From the NCBI GenBank assembly GCA_031277225.1, contig JAITMQ010000094.1, forward strand, positions 1 through 42,691: 42,691 nucleotides of DNA, written 5' to 3'. The notes under the pieces are model-generated. The model did not search any database and had not been told where the DNA came from. It worked only from the letters and a program-made list of their open reading frames with translations. The translations under genes and the position numbers were made by a program. This stretch comes from Clostridiales bacterium. Lineage in GTDB: Bacteria; Bacillota; Clostridia; Lachnospirales; WRAX01. Below are positions 32,933 through 39,352 of the stretch, piece by piece (position 1 is the stretch's first letter; each line of letters opens with the position of its first letter).

Positions 32933-34756
32933 ATGCAGCATTTTGAAGAACAGGATTATGACAAAAAGTTTGACATAGGCACATGGAAGAAGATTTTGCA
33001 ATTTTGTGCGAAATATAAGCGGGATTTTGTTTGGCTTTTTATTTCAAGTGCGGTTTTGGGCGTTTTGGCGGCCATAATCCCATTTATGACAGGCTATGCC
33101 ATCGACAATTTTGTGTATTATCGCACGGTAGAGGGCATTGGCGGCTTTATTGCGCTGTTTGTGGTGGTTATGATTGTGCAGTCGCTTACGGTTTTGGGCT
33201 TTATTTACATGGCCGGCCGCATTGAAACCTATGTCGCCGCCGACGTGCGCGAGGCGGGCTTTCATCAGCTTCAACGCCTGTCCTTTTCATATTTTGACAA
33301 TACGCCGACGGGCTGGATTATGGCGCGCCTAACCTCTGACACCTTTAGCATTGGCCATATCATAAGCTTTGGCATTGTCGACATAGTTTGGGGAATTTTT
33401 GTGCTGATTTCATACTATACTTTCATGTTCATCATAGACGCGCGCCTGGCCTTTTTAATGCTGTTAATTATGCCCGTTTTAATCATAGTTTCGGTCTTTT
33501 TCCAACGGCGCATCTTAAAGGCGCATCGCGAAAGCCGCAAAATCAACTCCAAAATTACCGCCGCCTATAACGAGGGCATTACGGGGGCAAAAACCACAAA
33601 AACCCTTATGCGCGAAAGGCGCAATTTCGACGAATTTTCGGATTTGACGGGCGGTATGCGAAGGGCTTCTGTGCGCGCCGCCACAATTTCCGGCATGTAT
33701 TTTCCCGTAATTTTGGCGATTACGGCCATTGGCGTGGCCGTGGTTTTGGGCGAGGGCGGCATGGGCGTAATTGCCGGAGTGCTCACTTTGGGCGTGTTTT
33801 TCGCCTTTATGCGCTATACAAATGATATGTTTGAGCCTATAAGCCAAATTGCGCAGGTTTGGGCGGAAATGCAGGGCGCGCAGGCCTCTATAGAGCGCAC
33901 AATTACGCTGCTTGAGGTCGTTCCCGATATTGAAGACCGCCCCGATGTAATCGAAAAATACGGCGATTTTGAAAATCCCAAGCCTGAAAATTGGAAGAAA
34001 ATTCATGGGCGGATAAGCTTTAAGGACGTTACATTCAAATACAAGACGGGCGAACAGGTGCTTGAACGCTTTAACTTGGAAGTTAGGCAGGGCGAGAAGA
34101 TTGCGCTTGTGGGTGAAACGGGCAGCGGAAAATCGACCATTGTCAATCTCATCTGCCGTTTCTACGAACCGGTTGAAGGGCAAATTTTGATTGACGGCAT
34201 GGATTATCGCGAACATCCGCAAATTTGGCTGCAGTCGAATTTGGGCTATGTTTTGCAGTCGCCGCATCTATTTTCCGGCTCAATTCGCGACAATATCCGC
34301 TATGGCAACCTTGAAGCCACGGAGGAACAAATTATCGAGGCCGCAAAAACCGTCGACGCCTGGAATTTCATACAAAATATGGAAGAGGGTATGGACACCG
34401 ATGTGGGCGAGGGCGGCAATCGCCTGTCCACAGGCGAAAAACAGCTGATTTCCTTTGCGCGCGCCATAATTAAAGACCCCGCAATTTTTGTGCTGGACGA
34501 GGCCACGTCCTCCATTGACACCGAAACCGAACAAAAAATCCAAAACGCCATATTAAAGATTCTGGAAGGGCGCACAAGCTTTATTGTCGCGCATAGACTG
34601 TCCACCATTCGCCATTGCGACCGCATTTTGGTTATAGACCAAGGCCGCATTATCGAAGAGGGCAATCACAAACAGCTGCTCGCCAAAAAAGGGCATTATT
34701 TTAACCTTTATACGAATCAATTTAAAAAAGAGGAGCAGAGTCGTCTGCTATCATAA
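32933..34756 (+). CDS. Heterodimeric ABC exporter half with catalytic Glu (BmrD/YheH-like)
   Basis: The 607-aa protein has six membrane helices and a C-terminal nucleotide-binding domain. Walker A is GETGSGKST, the signature is LSTGEKQLISFARA, Walker B is IFVLDEATSSIDTETE with the catalytic Glu, and VAHRLSTIRHCD is the H-loop. The variant signature and intact Glu are the expected complement of the upstream subunit. The two would form one drug or peptide exporter with a single active ATPase site. AAACCGGAGG lies upstream of the ATG. Confidence 0.93.
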   Translation: MQHFEEQDYDKKFDIGTWKKILQFCAKYKRDFVWLFISSAVLGVLAAIIPFMTGYAIDNFVYYRTVEGIGGFIALFVVVMIVQSLTVLGFIYMAGRIETYVAADVREAGFHQLQRLSFSYFDNTPTGWIMARLTSDTFSIGHIISFGIVDIVWGIFVLISYYTFMFIIDARLAFLMLLIMPVLIIVSVFFQRRILKAHRESRKINSKITAAYNEGITGAKTTKTLMRERRNFDEFSDLTGGMRRASVRAATISGMYFPVILAITAIGVAVVLGEGGMGVIAGVLTLGVFFAFMRYTNDMFEPISQIAQVWAEMQGAQASIERTITLLEVVPDIEDRPDVIEKYGDFENPKPENWKKIHGRISFKDVTFKYKTGEQVLERFNLEVRQGEKIALVGETGSGKSTIVNLICRFYEPVEGQILIDGMDYREHPQIWLQSNLGYVLQSPHLFSGSIRDNIRYGNLEATEEQIIEAAKTVDAWNFIQNMEEGMDTDVGEGGNRLSTGEKQLISFARAIIKDPAIFVLDEATSSIDTETEQKIQNAILKILEGRTSFIVAHRLSTIRHCDRILVIDQGRIIEEGNHKQLLAKKGHYFNLYTNQFKKEEQSRLLS

Positions 34757-34764
34757 AAATCCGC

Positions 34765-34793
34765 TTGCGATTTCTAAAAAGTTGTTGTATAAT
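34765..34793 (+). promoter_or_regulatory. Promoter of the PilZ gene
   Basis: TTGCGA (34765-34770), a 17-base spacer and TATAAT (34788-34793) lie about 48 bases before the start codon. Confidence 0.72.
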
Positions 34794-34840
34794 TAAATTA
34801 ATGAAAGACTGGCTAATAGAACAAAGGGGGAATTGAGCAT

Positions 34841-35536
34841 ATGTCCGGCAGTGCTGTTAGAATTAAAGAGGGTATGCGAATTTTAATCGAGGTGGACGCG
34901 CCCGATACCGACGAGGCCACGGGCGAAAACCACACCGTTTCGCTAAGTTCTATCGTTGAAGATGTTATCGACGACAGAGATTTTGTTATACAAATGCCCA
35001 TGTATAAAAATTACAATTATCCATTGCCGAGGGATAGACCCATCACGGTTTTCGTTTTCACCGACACGCGAATGTTTTCTTTGGCAATTCGTTATATGGA
35101 GCCTTTGCGGGCGGCGGGAATTGAATATGCCAAAGTGCGGCGGGTTAGCGAGCTTACGCCGAGTCAGCGCAGGGAGTGCTATCGCTTAGAATCGACCCTG
35201 CCTATTAATGTTGTGCGCGTGCCCAGGGACGAAAATGCCGACTTGGTTATAACAAAGTCCCAAATCATCAATTTAAGCGATGGTGGAATTTTGTTTACAA
35301 CCGACGATGATTTTGAACTTGGCGACGAAATTATTCTTACTATCGATTTAAATGAAGAGGAAGAAAATACTTGGGGCGAGGTTATAAGAACCGAGTCGAC
35401 ATGGGGCGTGGGCATTTATAAGCATAGAGTAACCGCCAAATTTAACCATAAAGACCCCAGGCAAAAAGAGCGTTTCTATCGCTATATCGTAGAGCAGCAA
35501 AGAGAAAAACTTCGCCAACAAATGAGGGACAGATAA
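34841..35536 (+). CDS. PilZ-domain c-di-GMP receptor (YcgR-like)
   Basis: The 231-aa product has an N-terminal YcgR-type beta domain (about 1-105) and a C-terminal PilZ domain. The c-di-GMP site is complete: RECYR (RxxxR) near residue 110 and NLSDGG ([D/N]xSxxG) near 147. YcgR-like proteins slow flagella or act on other targets when c-di-GMP is bound; no motility gene is nearby. It is a single-gene unit with its own promoter. With the GGDEF cyclase at 16.7 kb it shows that c-di-GMP signalling is in use. Confidence 0.92.
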   Translation: MSGSAVRIKEGMRILIEVDAPDTDEATGENHTVSLSSIVEDVIDDRDFVIQMPMYKNYNYPLPRDRPITVFVFTDTRMFSLAIRYMEPLRAAGIEYAKVRRVSELTPSQRRECYRLESTLPINVVRVPRDENADLVITKSQIINLSDGGILFTTDDDFELGDEIILTIDLNEEEENTWGEVIRTESTWGVGIYKHRVTAKFNHKDPRQKERFYRYIVEQQREKLRQQMRDR

Positions 35537-35561
35537 TCCCCGCAAATTTTTTAAAAAATGC

Positions 35562-35590
35562 TTGAATAATTTTGAAAGGCATGTTATAAT
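35562..35590 (+). promoter_or_regulatory. Promoter of antisense RNA 1
   Basis: TTGAAT (35562-35567), a 17-base spacer and TATAAT (35585-35590). About 40 bases of this promoter region, including the upstream A/T tract, are repeated almost exactly at the second cassette. Confidence 0.8.
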
Positions 35591-35596
35591 AATAAA

Positions 35597-35688
35597 AAGA
35601 GCAATCGCAAAGCGGTTGGCTCGGATAAGTTTATTGGTTACAAATTTATTGCGACCGCCTACCTTTGCCTAGGGGCGGTTGTTTTTTT
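35597..35688 (+). ncRNA. Type I antitoxin RNA, cassette 1
   Basis: A roughly 92-base RNA is predicted from the promoter at 35562-35590 to a strong terminator (ACCGCC/GGCGGT stem, seven Ts, ending at 35688). It is antisense to the last nine codons and 3' end of the toxin 1 message, the arrangement of the txpA/RatA, bsrG/SR4 and Clostridioides difficile type I systems. Its 5' part (GAGCAATCGCAAAGCGGTTGG region, 35599-35620) resembles the toxin leader. Confidence 0.75.
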
Positions 35689-35781
35689 GCAGGTACGGAG
35701 ATATGTTAGCAGATTGCTGACGGCCAAGGTTTCGCTAGCCATAGCAAAAAGCACTGCTAAGAAAAAGTCGTAAATTACCAT
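35659..35781 (-). CDS. Small membrane toxin 1 of a type I toxin-antitoxin pair
   Basis: The 40-residue peptide begins MVIYDFFLAVLFAM, is hydrophobic through about residue 28 and ends in a basic RTCKKTTAPRQR tail, as in TxpA/Fst/holin-like toxins. AAAGGAGGTGATGCGC lies directly before the ATG. Another ATG two codons upstream touches the Shine-Dalgarno sequence. The stop codon lies inside the antisense RNA terminator. The promoter at 35852-35880 gives a leader of about 64 bases. I rely on architecture rather than on a recognised toxin sequence. A second cassette with the same layout follows. Confidence 0.75.
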   Translation of the reverse strand: MVIYDFFLAVLFAMASETLAVSNLLTYLRTCKKTTAPRQR

Positions 35782-35851
35782 GCGCATCACCTCCTTTCAG
35801 AGGGACACCAACCGCCTTGCTTTGTATTGCCTCGATTGCTCTTTCAATCGA

Positions 35852-35880
35852 AGTATAACATATATTGCGACAATTTTCAA
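35852..35880 (-). promoter_or_regulatory. Promoter of toxin 1
   Basis: The minus strand shows TTGAAA (35880-35875), a 17-base spacer and TATACT (35857-35852). The 26 bases at 35857-35882 recur identically at 36266-36291 upstream of toxin 2. Confidence 0.78.
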
Positions 35881-35942
35881 GCTTTTTTTGCGGCTTTGGG
35901 TTCTTGCAATAAAAAGTGCCATGCAAAATTTTAAAAAAATGC

Positions 35943-35971
35943 TTGAATAATTTTGAAGGATGTGCTATAAT
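35943..35971 (+). promoter_or_regulatory. Promoter of antisense RNA 2
   Basis: TTGAAT (35943-35948), a 17-base spacer and TATAAT (35966-35971); a near-copy of the cassette 1 antisense promoter. Confidence 0.8.
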
Positions 35972-35977
35972 AAAGTA

Positions 35978-36080
35978 TGGCGGTACTTGCGACCCTCGTC
36001 GGCGCGACTGCCGGCTCTCAATATGTTAAATCACAATAAAGAGCGCCTGGGTCTCCAAACTTACAGGCGCTTTTGCTTTT
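35978..36080 (+). ncRNA. Type I antitoxin RNA, cassette 2
   Basis: A roughly 100-base RNA is predicted from the promoter at 35943-35971 to a terminator with the stem AGCGCCTG (36042-36049) / CAGGCGCT (36064-36071) followed by T-rich sequence. It is antisense to the end of toxin 2 and its 3' untranslated region. The toxin stop codon lies in the terminator loop, exactly as in cassette 1. Confidence 0.75.
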
Positions 36081-36168
36081 TGGCACGAATCTCCAACGTC
36101 TTTTTTATCAAGTCCCAACCCGTGTTGATAAGGCCAAGAACTATCAATCCAATAGTCAAAATCTCCAT
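36061..36168 (-). CDS. Small membrane toxin 2 of a type I toxin-antitoxin pair
   Basis: The 35-residue peptide has one membrane helix (MEILTIGLIVLGLINTGWDL) and a strongly basic tail (KKTLEIRAKKQKRL), a textbook type I toxin shape. GGTGATGCGCATGG at the start is identical to cassette 1, while the coding sequence is unrelated. The promoter is probably TTGCGT-N17-TACAAT at 36239-36267. Both toxin genes are too short for ordinary gene calling. Confidence 0.82.
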   Translation of the reverse strand: MEILTIGLIVLGLINTGWDLIKKTLEIRAKKQKRL

Positions 36169-36238
36169 GCGCATCACCTACTCTCTGAGAGCAGATTAGC
36201 AATCGCACCTGCGCGGGTCGCTTTCCCGCCACAGACCC

Positions 36239-36267
36239 ATTGTACCACAGAATTTTACAAAACGCAA
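36239..36267 (-). promoter_or_regulatory. Promoter of toxin 2
   Basis: The minus strand shows TTGCGT (36267-36262), a 17-base spacer and TACAAT (36244-36239). The identical upstream block shared with toxin 1 lies just before it, but the -10 that block feeds in cassette 1 has been lost here (TGCGTT). Confidence 0.6.
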
Positions 36268-36351
36268 CATATATTGCGACAATTTTCAAGCAGTTTTCTT
36301 ACATTCTGATTAAATTTTGACTTCTCTCTTTCAATTTTATGCGAATTATGT

Positions 36352-36357
36352 TATAAT
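36352..36357 (+). promoter_or_regulatory. -10 element of the WG-repeat protein gene
   Basis: TATAAT lies about 30 bases before the start codon; the -35 position holds TTTCAA with a 17-base spacer, a poor match. Confidence 0.5.
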
Positions 36358-36387
36358 GGTGTAAAATTTGACAGGAGAGGAATTTAT

Positions 36388-37770
36388 ATGAGAAAATTAG
36401 CAGTATTTTTGGTTTTTGTGGCATTTTTGGCCTTGCCAACAGCGGTCTTTGCGGCCGACGAACCCGCGCCGCTGCCGGTTTTAACGCCCATACAAGAGGT
36501 TCTGGAATGGAGCGAGGATGACTGGGGTCGCTGGCCTCGCGACATCCGCTTTGGCTTGGAAGACCCCGAGGGCAATATAATCGTTCCGCCAATTTTCCGC
36601 CAAGTTGAAACCGTTTGGGTAAATGGCCGCGAAATGTTTTTTGGCCCATATATCGTTGTTCAATTCTGCTTTGATTCCGAAAATTGGGGCGACAGACGCT
36701 GGGGCGTGGTTAATCGATATGGCGAATATGTCGTTTGGCCCGTTTTTACGCAAATGAACCCAATTGCGGGAACAGACCTGTTGCGGGTGCAATATGACGG
36801 CGCATGGGGCATAATTGACAGGCGCGGCAATATAATTCTGCCCATAATCTACCGCCAAATCGGCGAATTTACGGATGGCACAGCACCCATACAATATGAA
36901 AGAGAGTGGGGAATTGTCGATATTTCCGGCAATATAATCATTCCCTTTGAATATCAGGCGGCAACGGGCTTTGTTAACGGCTTCGCCGCCGTGCGCCATG
37001 ACAATGGTTGGGGTTTTATCGACAGGGACAATAATATAGTCGTTTCCCCGATTTATGACGCAGTTTCGCCCTTTAACGGCTATGGGCTGGCGCGGGTGCG
37101 GCTTGACGGCAAATACGGCTTTGTTGACTATTTGAACCGCGTGCATATTCCGCTAATTTACGACGCGCTGGACGAAGATTTTTTATATGGCCTTGCCCGC
37201 GCGGGTATGCGGACGGACGAGGATTCATGGGCGCGAAGCTATGGCTTTATCAATATTGGCGGCCATGTCGTTGTGCCCTTGGAATTTAGTTGGCATGAGG
37301 CCGAAATTCTAAGGAGTCTTATGCGGATTCCCGCCGCAAATTTGCCCGATTTGGTGGAAAAGCCGCATTGGTGGGACGATAATTTGCGCAGCACCCTGCC
37401 TCAACGCGTAGATTTGCAAATTTTTGACATTTTTTCGGGAATTACATATAATGTGCGAAGTTTTTCAAATGGCAATCATGCCGATGTTGAACCCGCAACC
37501 GCCGCCGATACCGAAGCTTTGTTCAGAGCCGCAGGCGGCGCGTCTTGGAATGGCCGCCCCGTCTGGGTTACCGTTGGCGACCGCACCTTCGCCGCCGCCA
37601 TACATTCCATGCCACATGCCCAAGACACAATTCCCGACAACAATATGGATGGCCATATTTGCCTGCATTTTTACGGAAGCACGCAACATGTCGACAATAG
37701 GGCCGTTCACGCCTATACGATTCTGGCGGCTTATGAGGCTTTTGGGCTTTTAAGCCGAGTTTTGCGCTAA
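36388..37770 (+). CDS. Secreted WG-repeat protein
   Basis: The 460-aa product has a clear signal peptide (MRKLAVFLVFVAFLALPTAVFAAD, cleavage after AFA or ALA-like site near residue 22). At least six WG repeats follow (about 85-290), each about 30-35 residues with a core such as WGIIDRRGNIILPIIY, WGFIDRDNNIVVSPIY or YGFVDYLNRVHIPLIY. The last 130 residues form a separate domain without repeats. WG repeats form beta-propeller-like or solenoid surfaces, and their binding partners are generally unknown. GGAGAGG precedes the ATG. The terminator overlaps the veg promoter. Confidence 0.9.
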   Translation: MRKLAVFLVFVAFLALPTAVFAADEPAPLPVLTPIQEVLEWSEDDWGRWPRDIRFGLEDPEGNIIVPPIFRQVETVWVNGREMFFGPYIVVQFCFDSENWGDRRWGVVNRYGEYVVWPVFTQMNPIAGTDLLRVQYDGAWGIIDRRGNIILPIIYRQIGEFTDGTAPIQYEREWGIVDISGNIIIPFEYQAATGFVNGFAAVRHDNGWGFIDRDNNIVVSPIYDAVSPFNGYGLARVRLDGKYGFVDYLNRVHIPLIYDALDEDFLYGLARAGMRTDEDSWARSYGFINIGGHVVVPLEFSWHEAEILRSLMRIPAANLPDLVEKPHWWDDNLRSTLPQRVDLQIFDIFSGITYNVRSFSNGNHADVEPATAADTEALFRAAGGASWNGRPVWVTVGDRTFAAAIHSMPHAQDTIPDNNMDGHICLHFYGSTQHVDNRAVHAYTILAAYEAFGLLSRVLR

Positions 37771-37791
37771 AAAATATTTGACCATATTGAC

Positions 37792-37829
37792 AATACCCTC
37801 TTGACAAAGGGGGTATTTTGTTTTATAAT
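37792..37829 (+). terminator. Terminator of the WG-repeat gene, overlapping the veg promoter
   Basis: AATACCCTC (37792-37800) pairs with GGGGGTATT (37809-37817) with one wobble, followed by TTGTTTT. The loop starts with the TTGACA of the veg promoter, and the T-run runs into its TATAAT. Confidence 0.7.
37801..37829 (+). promoter_or_regulatory. Consensus promoter of veg
   Basis: A perfect TTGACA (37801-37806), 17-base spacer and TATAAT (37824-37829). veg is famous for a very strong vegetative promoter in Bacillus, and the quality is the same here. The leader is about 80 bases. Confidence 0.85.
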
Positions 37830-37917
37830 TATTACCAAGATGTTTCATTCTTGTTTTAAAATAATGGCAGGGGCAGAGAGGCACTGCCGAGCCTGAGCCG
37901 AAGAAGGGGTGTTGTTA

Positions 37918-38166
37918 GTGTATGTGCGCAACGATGTAACGCAAATTAGGAGGAATATTTCCGAGCATATTGGGTCAAAAGTCATGCTTGAAACCAATAA
38001 AGGCCGCCAAAAATCCATGGTAACTTCGGGAACAATCGAAAATACCTATCCCGCGATTTTCACAATACTGCTGGATGCCGCGCAAGGCGGTCCAAGCCGA
38101 ACCGTTTCCTACAGCTACACCGATGTTTTAACCAAAAATGTTGAGATTACGGTGTTTAACAATTGA
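37918..38166 (+). CDS. veg: Veg protein
   Basis: The 82-aa product shows the Veg signature I-RRNISEHIGSKVMLETNKGRQK, then GTIENTYPAIFTI and SYSYTDVLTKNVEI. Veg is a small conserved Bacillota protein with an SH3-like fold, linked in B. subtilis to biofilm matrix expression. The GTG at 37918 is chosen because AAGGGG lies eight bases upstream. Upstream GTG and TTG codons overlap that site. It stands alone between its strong promoter and an intrinsic terminator. Confidence 0.93.
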   Translation: MYVRNDVTQIRRNISEHIGSKVMLETNKGRQKSMVTSGTIENTYPAIFTILLDAAQGGPSRTVSYSYTDVLTKNVEITVFNN

Positions 38167-38179
38167 ATAAAAAAATCAA

Positions 38180-38207
38180 GGTGGCCGGAAAACGGCCGCC
38201 TTTTTTT
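38180..38207 (+). terminator. Terminator of veg
   Basis: GGTGGCCG (38180-38187) and CGGCCGCC (38193-38200) pair across a GAAAA loop, followed by seven Ts. Confidence 0.92.
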
Positions 38208-39285
38208 GTCGGCCCTGTGGGGCGAATTATGAATTATGAATTATGAATTATTTTGTCGGCGAAGCTGTGCGGTCTGCGAAATTTTCGTGTTTTTCGTGCT
38301 TTTCGTGGTTGAAAGATTGAACCACGAAAAGCACGAAAGGCACGAAAATGTGCCTAAGTTTTTCGGCAACGCTCCCCGAATTCGACCGTCATTCCCGCGA
38401 AAGCGGGAATCTCCATCGGCGGGTGGTCGACCTTGTGGGTTGAATGATGAATTATGAATTACGAATTATGAATTATTTTGTCGGCGAAGCCGTGGGCAAC
38501 ATGCGTTGCGCTGCTGTCGCTCGTCATTCCCGCGAAAGCGGGAATCCCCTGCCGGCGGGTTGTCGGCCTTGTGGCCGAATTATGAATTACGAATTATGAA
38601 TTATTTTGTCGGCGAAGCTGTGGGCGCATTGCGCGCCCCGCATGGGCGGCCTGAAGGCCGCCTCCGGATTGTAGATAGTGCGCGGTGCTACGCACCGGCT
38701 TAAGCCGTAAGCCAGACCGAAGGTCTGCGCACGGCGGAATGTTGGCAATGCGGAATTTCGTGCTTTTCGTGGTTGAAAGATTGAACCACGAAAAGCACGA
38801 AAGGCACGAAAATGTGCTTAAGTTTTTTGGCAACGCTCCCCGAATTCGACCGTCATTCCCGCGAAAGCGGGAATCCCCTGCCGGGTGGTCGGCCTTGTGG
38901 GGCGAATTATGAATTATTTTGTCGGTGAAGCGATGGGCGCATTGTGCGCCCGCATGGGCGGCCTAAAGGCCGCCTTCGGGTTGTAGATAGGGCGCGGTGC
39001 TACGCATCGGCTCAAGCCGTAAGCCAGACCGAAGGTCTGCGCACGGCGGAATGTCGGCAATGTGGAATGTGGAATGTGGAATTATTTTGTCGGCGAAGCC
39101 GTGCGCAACATACGTTGCGCTGCTGTCGCTCGTCATTCCCGCGAAAGCGGGAATCCCCTGCCGAGTTGTCGGCCCTGTGGGGCGAATTACGAATTACGAA
39201 TTATGAATTATTTTGTCGGCGAAGCCGTGGGTGCATTGCGCGCCCGCATGTCAAACTGTTCTAGTATTGTGATTGGGCTGAAAGC
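38208..39285. repeat. Mosaic of dispersed palindromic repeats, no genes
   Basis: About 1.1 kb is built from a few modules in changing order. GAATTATGAATTATTTTGTC-GGCGAAGC runs occur at least six times. Four dRS3-like palindromes lie at 38391-38410, 38526-38545, 38855-38874 and 39135-39154. Two copies of a 19-bp-stem hairpin (38292-38338 and 38756-38802, arms reading TTTCGTGCTTTTCGTGGTT) are present. Two GTGCTACGCAC units (38679-38742, 38992-39054) match the one at 32757. Open frames here read repeat peptides such as NHEKHERHE and FPRKRESP and are not genes. Confidence 0.88.
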
Positions 39286-39326
39286 AAAAAAAGGGCGAAA
39301 AGTCAAAGAATCTTGACTTTTCGCCC
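39286..39326 (-). terminator. Terminator of the tail-gene pair
   Basis: On the minus strand a perfect 14-bp stem (arms at 39293-39306 and 39313-39326, GGGCGAAAAGTCAA and complement) with a six-base loop is followed by seven Ts. It ends the two tail genes about 30 bases after the stop. Confidence 0.93.
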
Positions 39327-39352
39327 TCAAATTCCACATTCCGCCCTCAAGG

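Noticed and set aside
35735-35926. 63-codon minus-strand frame over the toxin 1 leader
   Set aside because: It reads through the toxin promoter and ribosome-binding region in another frame; the 40-codon frame has the strong Shine-Dalgarno sequence.
36026-36289. 87-codon minus-strand frame over cassette 2
   Set aside because: It starts at the shared toxin promoter block and is out of frame with the well-positioned 35-codon toxin.
38208-39285. CRISPR array
   Set aside because: Repeats vary in spacing and order, spacers are not uniform, and no cas gene is present.
38236-39316. Several plus-strand frames of 65-106 codons in the repeat mosaic
   Set aside because: They translate dispersed repeats into recurrent peptides such as FPRKRESP and NHEKHERHE, a known artefact of palindromic repeats.
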